Below, one piece after another: positions 1 to 8,021 of a stretch of DNA of 64,000 bases. Within the stretch, counting starts at the first letter, position 1. Each line of letters starts with the position of its first letter. The translations under genes and the position numbers were made by a program. The notes below the pieces were generated by a model, which did not search any database, was not told where the DNA came from, and saw only the letters and a program-made list of their open reading frames with translations. The stretch covers positions 3,911,501 to 3,975,500 of the forward strand of contig NC_008380.1 of NCBI RefSeq assembly GCF_000009265.1. Reading direction: 5' to 3'. This DNA is from Rhizobium johnstonii 3841 (lineage in GTDB: Bacteria > Pseudomonadota > Alphaproteobacteria > Rhizobiales > Rhizobiaceae).

Positions 1-249
1 GCGATGGAAATTCTGGCCGGCCAGTCCTTCGATCTGGCGCTTCTCGATGTCAATCTTGGCGATGAGACGAGTTTCGGAATTGCCGACCGGTTGGCAGCTG
101 ATGGCGTGCCCTTCGTTTTTGCCACGGGCTATGGGGAAGGCATCGCCCAGGCGAACAGCCACTCGGACGCGCCCGTGTTGCAGAAGCCTTATACGATGGA
201 AGGCGTGACGGATATTCTTGCCCGGGTGCCGCTTCGCAGGAGCGGGTAA
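1..249 (+). CDS. Response regulator receiver domain (3' end only)
   Basis: The reading frame is open from the first base of the window, so the start and the first part of the receiver fold lie upstream. The visible 82 or so residues contain the phospho-acceptor strand (LLDVNLG) and, near the end, the conserved lysine in LQKPY, followed at once by the stop. It therefore ends with the receiver and carries no output domain at its C-terminus; any output or kinase domain would be upstream. Such receivers with an LxKPY end occur in HWE/HisKA2-kinase-associated regulators of rhizobia, but the partner cannot be seen here. Confidence 0.75.
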   Translation, partial: AMEILAGQSFDLALLDVNLGDETSFGIADRLAADGVPFVFATGYGEGIAQANSHSDAPVLQKPYTMEGVTDILARVPLRRSG

Positions 250-254
250 AAACC

Positions 255-932
255 TCACCCCCCGAGAGGATCCGGTCGCAGCCCGCCGATGAAGAGCTGT
301 TCCAGAAACCGCGCCGCATCCTCGAAGCGTCCTTCGCCCGAATGTTCCTGCCCCAGCACGGCACGCACCTGGACGTCGAAATCCGCGTAATGCTGCGTTG
401 TAGACCAGATGGAAAAGATCAGATGGTAAGGATCGCATTTGACGATCTTGCCTGATTTCGCCCAGGCGCGGATGACCTCCGCCTTCTCGTCGACCAGTTC
501 CTTCAGCGGCCCCTTCAGCTCGTCCTCGATATGCGGCGCACCCTGCAGCACCTCGTTGGCGAAAAGCCGGCTCTCGCGCGGAAAATCGCGGGCCATCTCC
601 AGCTTGCGGCGGATGTAGCTGCGGATTTCCGTCTCCGGGTTGCCTTCGGCGTCGAAAGCCCGCAGCGGCTCCAGCCAGGTGTAGAGAACTCGGTCGATCA
701 GCGCCCGGTGCATGGCTTCCTTGGTGCGGAAATAATAGAGCAGGTTGGGTTTCGACATGCCGGCCACTTCGGCGATCTGGTCGATGGTCGAGCCACGGAA
801 ACCGCTTGCCGAAAACACGTCGAGCGCCGCTTCCAGGATCTGCTCTTCCTTCTCCTCCTGGATTCGCGTCCGCCTCAGGGTTTTCGCTGCTCTCGGTATG
901 GTCACAGGCTGTCGTTTCCCCTTGAAATTCAA
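255..932 (-). CDS. rutR: TetR-family pyrimidine regulator RutR
   Basis: A 225-residue repressor. The N-terminal TetR helix-turn-helix runs from about residue 28 to 75 (FSASGFRGSTIDQIAEVAGM then LLYYFRTKEAM). The C-terminal half has the RutR signature: LKLEMAR-like helix, RLFANEVLQGAP, and IWSTTQHYADF, the segment that in E. coli RutR contributes to the uracil pocket. Family knowledge: RutR is a uracil/thymine-responsive repressor of pyrimidine use genes. It is divergent from the amidohydrolase gene, and a RutR-box-like palindrome lies between them. The start used is a TTG; a GTG at base 905 is an alternative that would shorten the protein by nine residues. Confidence 0.88.
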   Translation of the reverse strand: MNFKGKRQPVTIPRAAKTLRRTRIQEEKEEQILEAALDVFSASGFRGSTIDQIAEVAGMSKPNLLYYFRTKEAMHRALIDRVLYTWLEPLRAFDAEGNPETEIRSYIRRKLEMARDFPRESRLFANEVLQGAPHIEDELKGPLKELVDEKAEVIRAWAKSGKIVKCDPYHLIFSIWSTTQHYADFDVQVRAVLGQEHSGEGRFEDAARFLEQLFIGGLRPDPLGG

Positions 933-1049
933 CTTCTTCGCTCAAGTTTGGATTGGGGACGACCCTCACCCCTTCCTTGAGCAACTGCCCGCATTTTATC
1001 GGCAATTTTTGTGATTTTCGTCTTGAGCCCGGCGATGGAAGTTGTAATG

Positions 1050-1065
1050 TTTACCAATCGGTCAA
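1050..1065. promoter_or_regulatory. Candidate RutR operator
   Basis: The 16-mer TTTACCAATCGGTCAA is an imperfect inverted repeat that matches the E. coli RutR consensus TTGACCANNTGGTCAA at 12 of the 14 defined positions. It lies in the divergent intergenic region, about 140 bases upstream of the amidohydrolase start and about 120 bases upstream of the rutR start. The match is seen in the sequence; its use as the operator for both directions is inference. Confidence 0.65.
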
Positions 1066-1206
1066 ATTATCCGCCAGATGCAAAACAAAGGCAACCGGCG
1101 ATTTTCCTGCGCTCGACAAAACCAATAAGGGGGCGCAGGAAAGGACCACGGGAACAGGCGGGCATGCCCTTTGCATGACTGCCGCAAACAGGTGAGGGCA
1201 TACAAA

Positions 1207-2460
1207 ATGGTGGCAGCACCAGGCGAAAACATGCGCGTCAATGGCGACCGTCTCTGGGACAGTCTCATGGACATGGCGAAGATCGGCCCCGGCATCGCGG
1301 GCGGCAACAACCGCCAGACGCTGACGGACGCCGATGCGCAGGGCCGCAGCCTTTTCAAAAAATGGTGCGACGATGCCGGTTTGACCATGGGTGTCGACCG
1401 GATGGGCACGATGTTCGCCACCCGCCCCGGTACCGATCCCGATGCTCTGCCCGTCTATGTCGGCTCGCATCTCGACACTCAGCCGACCGGCGGCAAATAT
1501 GACGGCGTTCTCGGCGTGCTTGCGGCTCTCGAAGTCGTGCGCACGATGAACGATCTCGGCATCAAGACCAAACATCCGGTCGTAGTGACCAACTGGACCA
1601 ACGAGGAAGGGGCGCGTTTTGCCCCTGCCATGCTGGCGTCAGGCGTCTTCGCCGGCGTGCACAGCCTAGACTTTGCCTATAACCGCAGGGACCCCGAGGG
1701 CAATCTGTTCGGCGACGAACTGAAGCGCATCGGTTGGGTCGGCGACGAAGAAGTCGGCGCTCGCAAGATGCACGCCTATTTCGAATATCACATCGAGCAG
1801 GGACCGATCCTCGAAGCCGAGGAAAAGCAGATCGGCGTCGTCACCCATTGCCAGGGTCTCTGGTGGCTGGAATTCACGCTGACCGGCAAGGAAGCCCATA
1901 CCGGTTCGACGCCGATGAACCTGCGCGTCAATGCCGGCCTCGCCATGGCACGCATCCTGGAAATGGTCCAGGACGTGGCGATGGGCGAACAGCCGGGCGC
2001 CGTCGGCGGCGTCGGACAGGTGTTCTTCTCGCCAAATTCCCGCAACGTGCTGCCCGGCAAGGTGGTCTTCACCGTCGACATCCGCTCGCCCGACAAGGAG
2101 AAGCTCGACCGCATGCGGGCAAAGATCGAGGCGAAGGCGCCTGAGATCACCGACGCACTCGGCGTCGGCTGTTCCATCGAGGCGATCGGCCACTTCGAGC
2201 CGATCACCTTCGATCCGAAACTGGTCACGTCGGTGCGCGACGCTGCCGAGCGGCTCGGCTACAGCCACATGAACATCATCTCCGGCGCCGGCCACGATGC
2301 CTGCTGGGCCGCCAAGGTCGCACCGGCAACGATGGTCATGTGCCCCTGCGTCGGCGGGCTCTCGCACAATGAGGCGGAAGAGATTTCCAAGGAATGGGCG
2401 ATGGCGGGAGCCGATGTGCTGTTCCATGCGGTGGTCGAGACGGCGGAGATTGTCGTGTGA
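1207..2460 (+). CDS. Zn-dependent N-carbamoyl amino-acid amidohydrolase (beta-ureidopropionase type)
   Basis: A 417-residue M20-family metalloenzyme. Metal-site motifs are visible in order: GSHLDTQPTGGKYDG, NEEGARF, FEYHIEQGP, the dimerisation-domain segment TGKEAHTGSTPMNLR, and GAGHDA plus GGLSHNEAE near the C-terminus. Family members hydrolyse N-carbamoyl-L-amino acids, allantoate or N-carbamoyl-beta-alanine. The neighbouring dihydropyrimidinase and RutR repressor favour the last, the final step of reductive pyrimidine degradation giving beta-alanine, CO2 and ammonia. The ATG at 1207 was chosen because AGGTGAGGG precedes it by about seven bases; an upstream in-frame ATG at 1171 lacks this. 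Dihydropyrimidine dehydrogenase, the first enzyme of the pathway, is not in the window. Confidence 0.85.
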   Translation: MVAAPGENMRVNGDRLWDSLMDMAKIGPGIAGGNNRQTLTDADAQGRSLFKKWCDDAGLTMGVDRMGTMFATRPGTDPDALPVYVGSHLDTQPTGGKYDGVLGVLAALEVVRTMNDLGIKTKHPVVVTNWTNEEGARFAPAMLASGVFAGVHSLDFAYNRRDPEGNLFGDELKRIGWVGDEEVGARKMHAYFEYHIEQGPILEAEEKQIGVVTHCQGLWWLEFTLTGKEAHTGSTPMNLRVNAGLAMARILEMVQDVAMGEQPGAVGGVGQVFFSPNSRNVLPGKVVFTVDIRSPDKEKLDRMRAKIEAKAPEITDALGVGCSIEAIGHFEPITFDPKLVTSVRDAAERLGYSHMNIISGAGHDACWAAKVAPATMVMCPCVGGLSHNEAEEISKEWAMAGADVLFHAVVETAEIVV

Positions 2461-3044
2461 TGGCTAATGTCACGCCCCGAGCCCCCTCATCCGACCCTTC
2501 GGGCCACCTTCTCCCCGCTGGGGAGAAGGGAACGGTAGACGTCGCGGTCTTCCCCTTCTCCCCTCGGGGAGAAGGTGCCCGAAGGGCGGATGAGGGGGCT
2601 CCGCGCGCGACGAAAATTATCAAGCAGGATATCCGGAAACATCGCACCAACAAGACCGACCAGGCCAGAATGCTTCGTCGCAACGAAACTGAAGAAGAAT
2701 ACCACCTCTGGAGCGACCTCCGCGCCCGCCGCTTGAACGGCTATAAGTTTGCAAGGCAAGTTCCCCTCGGCCCATTCATCGTCGATTTCCTCTGTCGTGA
2801 ACAACGATTGATCGTCGAAGTCGACGGCTTCCAGCATGCCGATAGCGTGTCCGATCAGCGCCGAACTGAATGGCTCAATGTGAATGGCTATGCCGTGCTG
2901 CGCTTCTGGAACCAGGAAATCTCGCGCGAACGTCGCTCAGTACTCGAAACGGTTCTAGCCGCCTTACAGGGCCGGATTGAGGTCAGCTTAGAACTGCCCA
3001 GCTTCTATTCGCCAGCCCAATCTGCAGACAAGAACGGGGAATGA
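2460..3044 (+). CDS. DUF559 (Vsr-like endonuclease fold) protein
   Basis: The C-terminal 120 residues are a typical DUF559 domain: LWSDLRARRLNGYKFARQ, then GPFIVDFLCREQRLIVEVDG with the acidic residues of the PD-(D/E)XK-type site, then VLRFWNQEI. Family function is unproven; the fold suggests DNA cleavage or binding. The first ATG in frame (2460) overlaps the stop of the amidohydrolase gene, and from there the frame reads straight through a palindromic repeat, so the first 60 or so residues are translated repeat. A start at 2670 (MLRRNETEEEY) is the alternative but trims sequence that looks family-like. It sits between two enzyme genes of one pathway, probably as a passenger. Confidence 0.6.
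   Translation: MANVTPRAPSSDPSGHLLPAGEKGTVDVAVFPFSPRGEGARRADEGAPRATKIIKQDIRKHRTNKTDQARMLRRNETEEEYHLWSDLRARRLNGYKFARQVPLGPFIVDFLCREQRLIVEVDGFQHADSVSDQRRTEWLNVNGYAVLRFWNQEISRERRSVLETVLAALQGRIEVSLELPSFYSPAQSADKNGE
2480..2600. repeat. RIME-type rhizobial palindromic repeat
   Basis: Two arms of about 35 bases are near-perfect reverse complements. Both run from AGCCCCCTCATCCG through CCTTCGGG to CTTCTCCCC, and each inner part also forms a GGGGAGAAG hairpin. This is the pattern of the Rhizobium intergenic mosaic element RIME1. It lies inside the 5' part of the DUF559 reading frame. A diverged relative is at 24492-24636. Confidence 0.8.
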
Positions 3045-3046
3045 TC

Positions 3047-4501
3047 ATGACCACAGTCATCAAGAACGGCACCATCGTCACCGCCGACCTGACCTATAAG
3101 GCTGACGTGAAGATCGACGGCGGCAAGATCATCGAGATCGGGCAGAATCTCTCCGGCGACGAAACACTCGACGCTTCCGGCTGTTATATTATGCCCGGCG
3201 GCATCGATCCGCACACCCACCTCGAAATGCCCTTCATGGGCACCTATTCTTCCGACGATTTCGAGAGCGGCACGCGCGCCGCCCTTTCCGGCGGCACGAC
3301 GATGGTGGTCGATTTCGCCCTGCCCGCCCCCGGCCAATCGCTGATCGAGGCGCTGACCATGTGGGACAACAAATCGACCCGCGCCAATTGCGATTACTCC
3401 TTCCACATGGCGGTCACCTGGTGGAGCGAGCAGGTCTTCAAGGAGATGGAGACCATCGTCCGCGACAAGGGCATCAACACCTTTAAGCACTTCATGGCCT
3501 ATAAGGGCGCGCTGATGGTCGACGATGACGAGATGTTCGCCTCTTTCCAGCGTTGCGCCGAACTCGGCGCCCTGCCGCTGGTGCACGCCGAAAACGGCGA
3601 CGTCGTCGCCTCGATGTCGGCAAAGCTGCTGGCCGAAGGCAATAACGGCCCCGAGGCGCACGCCTATTCCCGGCCCGCCGAAGTGGAAGGGGAAGCCACC
3701 AACCGCGCCATCATGATCGCCGACATGGCCGGCTGCCCGGTCTATATCGTCCACACCTCCTGCGAACAGGCGCACGAGGCGATCCGCCGCGCCCGCGCCA
3801 AAGGCATGCGCGTCTATGGCGAACCGCTGATCCAGCACCTGACGCTCGACGAGAGCGAATATTCCAATCCCGACTGGGATCATGCCGCCCGCCGGGTGAT
3901 GTCGCCGCCCTTCCGTAACAAGCAGCATCAGGACTCACTCTGGGCGGGGCTTGCCTCCGGCTCGCTGCAGGTCGTCGCCACCGACCATTGCGCCTTCACC
4001 ACGGCGCAGAAGCGTTTTGGCGTCGGCGACTTCACCAAGATCCCGAACGGCACCGGCGGCCTCGAAGACCGCATGCCAATGCTCTGGACGCATGGTGTCA
4101 ACACCGGCCGGCTGACGATGAACGAATTCGTCGCCGTCACCTCGACCAACATCGCCAAGATCCTCAACATCTATCCGAAGAAGGGCGCGATCCTTGTCGG
4201 CGCCGATGCCGATATCGTCGTCTGGGACCCGCAACGTTCCAAGACCATTTCGTCCAAAGCCCAGCAGTCGGCGATCGACTACAACGTCTTCGAAGGCAAG
4301 GAAGTGACCGGCCTGCCGCGCTATACGCTGACGCGCGGCGTTGTCGCGATCGAGGAAAACACCATCAAGACCCGCGAGGGCCACGGCGAATTTGTCAGGC
4401 GCGAGCCGGTCACGGCTGTCAGCAAGGCGCTTTCCCAGTGGAAGGACATCACCGCGCCGCGCAAGGTGACGCGTAGCGGCATTCCGCCAAGCGGCGTATG
4501 A
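3047..4501 (+). CDS. hydA: Dihydropyrimidinase
   Basis: A 484-residue cyclic amidohydrolase. The zinc ligands of the family are visible: HTH in GGIDPHTHLEMPF, the lysine that is carboxylated in FKHFMAYKG, histidines in HAENGD and VHTSCEQA, and the aspartate in VATDHCAF. It opens 5,6-dihydrouracil or dihydrothymine to N-carbamoyl-beta-amino acids, the substrate of the amidohydrolase encoded at 1207-2460. The second of two close ATGs (3047) was chosen because GGGGA is nine bases upstream of it but only one base from the first. Hydantoinases share the fold, so 5-substituted hydantoins remain possible substrates; the RutR context favours pyrimidines. Confidence 0.92.
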   Translation: MTTVIKNGTIVTADLTYKADVKIDGGKIIEIGQNLSGDETLDASGCYIMPGGIDPHTHLEMPFMGTYSSDDFESGTRAALSGGTTMVVDFALPAPGQSLIEALTMWDNKSTRANCDYSFHMAVTWWSEQVFKEMETIVRDKGINTFKHFMAYKGALMVDDDEMFASFQRCAELGALPLVHAENGDVVASMSAKLLAEGNNGPEAHAYSRPAEVEGEATNRAIMIADMAGCPVYIVHTSCEQAHEAIRRARAKGMRVYGEPLIQHLTLDESEYSNPDWDHAARRVMSPPFRNKQHQDSLWAGLASGSLQVVATDHCAFTTAQKRFGVGDFTKIPNGTGGLEDRMPMLWTHGVNTGRLTMNEFVAVTSTNIAKILNIYPKKGAILVGADADIVVWDPQRSKTISSKAQQSAIDYNVFEGKEVTGLPRYTLTRGVVAIEENTIKTREGHGEFVRREPVTAVSKALSQWKDITAPRKVTRSGIPPSGV

Positions 4502-4562
4502 CGACGATGGCGCAAGACGATACGGCCATCAACCGGGGACCGCTGCCTCTATGCCAATGACC

Positions 4563-4976
4563 TCACGCCGGCACCAAAGCGTCCAACTCCGGCAGAAGCA
4601 CGACGCTTTCCTGCTCGTTCGGATCGGTGCGGGCGATGATCGCCGTGCACGGCGTGCTGCTGAGGTTTGCCGGCAGGTGCGGCACACCGGCCGGGATATA
4701 GAAAAGTTCGCCGGCATGGACGATGACATGATGCTCCAGCCGGTCTCCGTACCAGGTATGGGCCTCGCCGGAGAGCATGTAGATCGCCGTCTCGTGCGCC
4801 TCGTGCAGATGCGCCTTGGCGCGTACGCCCGGCGGGATCGTCAGGAGGTGCATGCAGATGCCCTTGGCGCCGACCGTCTCGGCCGCGACCCCTTGGAAAT
4901 AGCTGAGCCCCTGCTTGCCGTCATAGGCATGATTGGGGCGAACGATGTGGCAGGTGGGCTTTGATGTCACGTCCAT
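4563..4976 (-). CDS. Cupin-domain protein
   Basis: A 137-residue single cupin. Cupin motif 1 is recognisable as PPGVRAKAHLHEAHETAIYMLSG and motif 2 as HAGELFYIPAGVPHLPANLS, with the metal-binding histidines and glutamate. The substrate is unknown. GGAGG lies six bases before the ATG at 4976, which fixes the start; longer in-frame starts lack this. It converges on dihydropyrimidinase and is divergent from the ABC transporter genes, so it is transcribed separately. Proteins of this type often act on or bind small metabolites; a role in pyrimidine use is only suggested by position. Confidence 0.75.
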   Translation of the reverse strand: MDVTSKPTCHIVRPNHAYDGKQGLSYFQGVAAETVGAKGICMHLLTIPPGVRAKAHLHEAHETAIYMLSGEAHTWYGDRLEHHVIVHAGELFYIPAGVPHLPANLSSTPCTAIIARTDPNEQESVVLLPELDALVPA

Positions 4977-5070
4977 CCTCATCCTCCATGGAGTGTGTCG
5001 TCGATAAAACCGGCGGTAATGATAGCACGCAAACCGCGTTCCCGCGGCGAAAACAAGACTGGTCGCATTG

Positions 5071-5847
5071 ATGCAAGCACCCTCCGTCGTATCCGCCAAG
5101 GATCTCTGTCTCACCTACCAGGCAAATGACGGCCCGGTGAGTGCACTGAGCAATGTCAATCTCGATGTCCGCAAGGGCGATTTCGTCTCTTTCATCGGCC
5201 CGTCGGGCTGCGGCAAGACCACCTTCCTGCGTGTCATCGCCGATCTCGAAAAGAGCACGTCTGGCGAGATCTCGATCAACGGCATGACACCGGAAGAGGC
5301 TCGCAAGGCCCGCGCCTACGGCTATGTCTTCCAGGCGCCGGCGCTCTATCCCTGGCGCACCATCGAAAACAACATCGCCCTGCCGCTGGAGATCATGGGC
5401 TATTCCGGCGCCGACCGGACGCGGCGCATCGACGAAGCGCTCGATCTCGTCAGTCTTTCGGGTTTCGAGAAAAAATTCCCCTGGCAGCTTTCCGGCGGCA
5501 TGCAGCAGCGCGCCTCGATCGCCCGTGCGCTCACCTTCGACGCCGACCTGCTGCTGATGGATGAGCCCTTCGGCGCCCTGGACGAGATCGTCCGCGACCA
5601 TCTGAACGAAGAGCTGCTGAAACTCTGGACCCGCACCAACAAGACGATCTGCTTCGTCACCCATTCCATCCCCGAGGCGGTCTATCTCTCGACCAAGATC
5701 GTGGTGATGTCTCCCCGCCCGGGCCGCGTGACCGATGTGATCGACTCGACCCTGCCGGCCGAACGCCCGCTCGACATCCGCGAGACCCCCGAGTTCCTGG
5801 AAATCGCCCATCGCGTCCGCGAAGGGCTGAGGACGGGGCACGCATGA
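5071..5847 (+). CDS. ABC transporter ATP-binding protein (NMT1/THI5-type importer)
   Basis: A 258-residue nitrate/taurine-class ATPase. Walker A is GPSGCGKTT, the Q-loop is in YVFQAPALYPW, the signature is LSGGMQQRAS and Walker B is LLLMDEPFGALDE, followed by the H-loop FVTHSIPEA. It heads a tight set with two permeases and a periplasmic binding protein (5071-8993). An ATG at 5071 was chosen over the TTG just before it; no strong ribosome site is visible for either. Confidence 0.9.
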   Translation: MQAPSVVSAKDLCLTYQANDGPVSALSNVNLDVRKGDFVSFIGPSGCGKTTFLRVIADLEKSTSGEISINGMTPEEARKARAYGYVFQAPALYPWRTIENNIALPLEIMGYSGADRTRRIDEALDLVSLSGFEKKFPWQLSGGMQQRASIARALTFDADLLLMDEPFGALDEIVRDHLNEELLKLWTRTNKTICFVTHSIPEAVYLSTKIVVMSPRPGRVTDVIDSTLPAERPLDIRETPEFLEIAHRVREGLRTGHA

Positions 5848-5908
5848 GCAGCGGGAGCGTGCACCCTGGGGCCGGCACACTCCATGCCAACAAATGGGGG
5901 CAGTCGCT

Positions 5909-6838
5909 GTGAAACCCGATACATTCAAGGACAAGATCGTCCCCGTCACCACCATCCTGCTGGCCCTCGTCGTCATCTGGTATGTCGCCGCCATCTTGAT
6001 GAACGCGCCGTTCCAGCGCGACATGGACAGCCGCGCCGGCGTCACACCTTCGACCCTCGAATTCATTGGCAAGACGCTGGCGCAGCCGAAGCCGATCCTG
6101 CCGGCGCCGCATCAGGTGGCGCAGAACGTCTACGAGAACACCTTTCTGCGCAGCCTTTCGAGCAACCGCAGCCTCGTCTATCACAGCTGGGTAACGCTCT
6201 CCTCCACCCTGCTCGGCTTCGGCTTCGGCATGCTGCTCGGCATCCTTCTCGCCGTGCTGATCGTCCACAACCGCGCCATGGACCGCTCGCTGATGCCCTG
6301 GCTGGTGGCGAGCCAGACCATACCGATCCTCGCCATCGCGCCGATGATCGTCATCATCTCTTACAACGTACTGACCGGCGACAATGCCGTTGCGCATCTG
6401 TTGAACCTCGATTCCGACGCCTCCCGCCTCGTCTCCAAGGCGCTGATCTCCACCTACCTCTCCTTCTTTCCGGTCGCCGTCGGCATGGTGAAGGGGCTGC
6501 GTTCGCCCGAAATCATGCATCTCGACCTGATGCGCACCTATTATGCCAGCCCGATGCAGACGTTCTGGAAGCTGCGCGTTCCAGCCTCGATCCCTTTCCT
6601 CTTCACCTCGATGAAGGTCGCGATCGCCGCCAGCCTCGTCGGCGCCATCGTCGGCGAGCTGCCGACGGGTGCCGTCGCCGGCATCGGTTCGAAGCTGCTC
6701 GCCGGCTCCTATTACAGCCAGACTATCGATATCTGGGCCGCCCTCGTCGCCGGATCGCTGCTGGCGGGCATCCTGGTTGCGATCGTCGGCGTTGCGGCGA
6801 AGATCGTCGATCGCGCCATGGGCGGGAGGCCGGCATGA
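5909..6838 (+). CDS. ABC transporter permease, first of pair
   Basis: About 309 residues. An N-terminal membrane segment (VTTILLALVVIWYVAAIL) is followed by a periplasmic stretch and then the BPD_transp_1 core with several more segments. The EAA-loop region is LRSPEIMHLDLMRTYYASPM followed by FWKLRVPASIPFLF. A GGGGG run eight bases before the GTG at 5909 decided the start; the ATG at 5894 is the alternative. The stop overlaps the start of the second permease by four bases (ATGA), indicating translational coupling. Confidence 0.88.
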   Translation: MKPDTFKDKIVPVTTILLALVVIWYVAAILMNAPFQRDMDSRAGVTPSTLEFIGKTLAQPKPILPAPHQVAQNVYENTFLRSLSSNRSLVYHSWVTLSSTLLGFGFGMLLGILLAVLIVHNRAMDRSLMPWLVASQTIPILAIAPMIVIISYNVLTGDNAVAHLLNLDSDASRLVSKALISTYLSFFPVAVGMVKGLRSPEIMHLDLMRTYYASPMQTFWKLRVPASIPFLFTSMKVAIAASLVGAIVGELPTGAVAGIGSKLLAGSYYSQTIDIWAALVAGSLLAGILVAIVGVAAKIVDRAMGGRPA

Positions 6839-7962
6839 GACATCTGACCTTCTCCTGGCAAGGTGTGGTCGCCCTCCTCCTCTGCGTCGGGGCGCTGACG
6901 GCCCTGCCGCTCCTGGCCGAGGGCGCGGCGCGCGCCCTCACCGACGGCACGGCAAGCCTCATTTTCACCATCGTCATCGCGGCTGCCCTGCTGTCATTCG
7001 CACCGCAGCCGCCGGCCTATCGGGCCACCGTGCTGTTTATCGGCGCGCATGGCGCCGCCTGGATGCTGCTTTCGGCTCTTTCCGGCAACGAGGGCACGGC
7101 GACGCGGGCTTTCTTCCTGCTGCTCTTTGCCTGCTGGCTGCTTGCCTGGCGATGCGTCAGCGAACTGTCGAAACTGCAGCCCGTCACGACTTTCGGCAAG
7201 TCGGTACTCCAGCTCCTGATCCCGGCGATCTTCGGCGCCTGGATCCTCATTCTCTGGGAAGCGGTGACGCGCGGCGCTGGCGTCCCCTTCATCCTGCTGC
7301 CGCCGCCGAGCGCCATCGGCGCGCGCTTCATGGCGTCGCTGCCCATCCTCGGCGCGGACGTCAGGCAGACGATCTTCAAGGCGGTGCTGATCGGTTATAT
7401 CGTCGGCTGCCTCAGTGGCTTCGTCGTCGCGGTGCTCGCCGACCGCATCGCCTTCCTGCGCCGCGGCCTTCTGCCGATCGGCAACATGGTCTCGGCCCTG
7501 CCGATCATCGGCGTCGCCCCTGTCATGGTCATGTGGTTCGGCTTCGACTGGCCGTCGAAGGCCGCCGTCGTCATCATCATGACCTTCTTCCCGATGCTGG
7601 TGAATACCGTCGCCGGCCTTGCCGCCTCCGGCAGCATGGAGCGCGATCTGATGCGCACCTATGCCTCCGGCTATTGGCAGACGCTGCTGAAACTCAGGCT
7701 TCCGGCAGCAATGCCCTTCATTTTCAATGCACTGAAGATCAACTCGACGCTGGCGCTGATTGGTGCCATCGTTGCGGAATTCTTCGGAACGCCGATCGTC
7801 GGCATGGGCTTCCGCATCTCCACCGAGATCGGCCGCATGAATGTCGACATGGTCTGGGCGGAAATCGCCGTCGCGGCGCTGGCCGGCTCGATCTTCTATG
7901 GCATCATCGCCCTGACCGAACGGGCGGTGACGTTCTGGCATCCGTCTATCCGTGGTGGCTAG
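6835..7962 (+). CDS. ABC transporter permease, second of pair
   Basis: A 375-residue membrane protein, longer than usual because about 130 extra N-terminal residues form additional hydrophobic segments (for example IIFT-VIAAALLSF and AFFLLLFACWLLAW regions) before the standard permease core. The core ends with the EAA-type motif MERDLMRTYASGYWQTLLKL and RLPAAMPFIFNALKI. It starts at the ATG overlapping the stop of the preceding permease. The two permeases probably form the heterodimeric channel for the binding protein at 8022-8993. Confidence 0.88.
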   Translation: MRHLTFSWQGVVALLLCVGALTALPLLAEGAARALTDGTASLIFTIVIAAALLSFAPQPPAYRATVLFIGAHGAAWMLLSALSGNEGTATRAFFLLLFACWLLAWRCVSELSKLQPVTTFGKSVLQLLIPAIFGAWILILWEAVTRGAGVPFILLPPPSAIGARFMASLPILGADVRQTIFKAVLIGYIVGCLSGFVVAVLADRIAFLRRGLLPIGNMVSALPIIGVAPVMVMWFGFDWPSKAAVVIIMTFFPMLVNTVAGLAASGSMERDLMRTYASGYWQTLLKLRLPAAMPFIFNALKINSTLALIGAIVAEFFGTPIVGMGFRISTEIGRMNVDMVWAEIAVAALAGSIFYGIIALTERAVTFWHPSIRGG

Positions 7963-8021
7963 GCGCGCCCGGGCTCCAGAAACGGGGTCCGGGCATAACT
8001 TCAGAGGGTAAGGATAAGAAA

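Noticed and set aside
5884..7962. One 692-codon frame covering both permeases
   Set aside because: Its first 317 codons are out of frame with the first permease; only the part from 6835 is a real permease.
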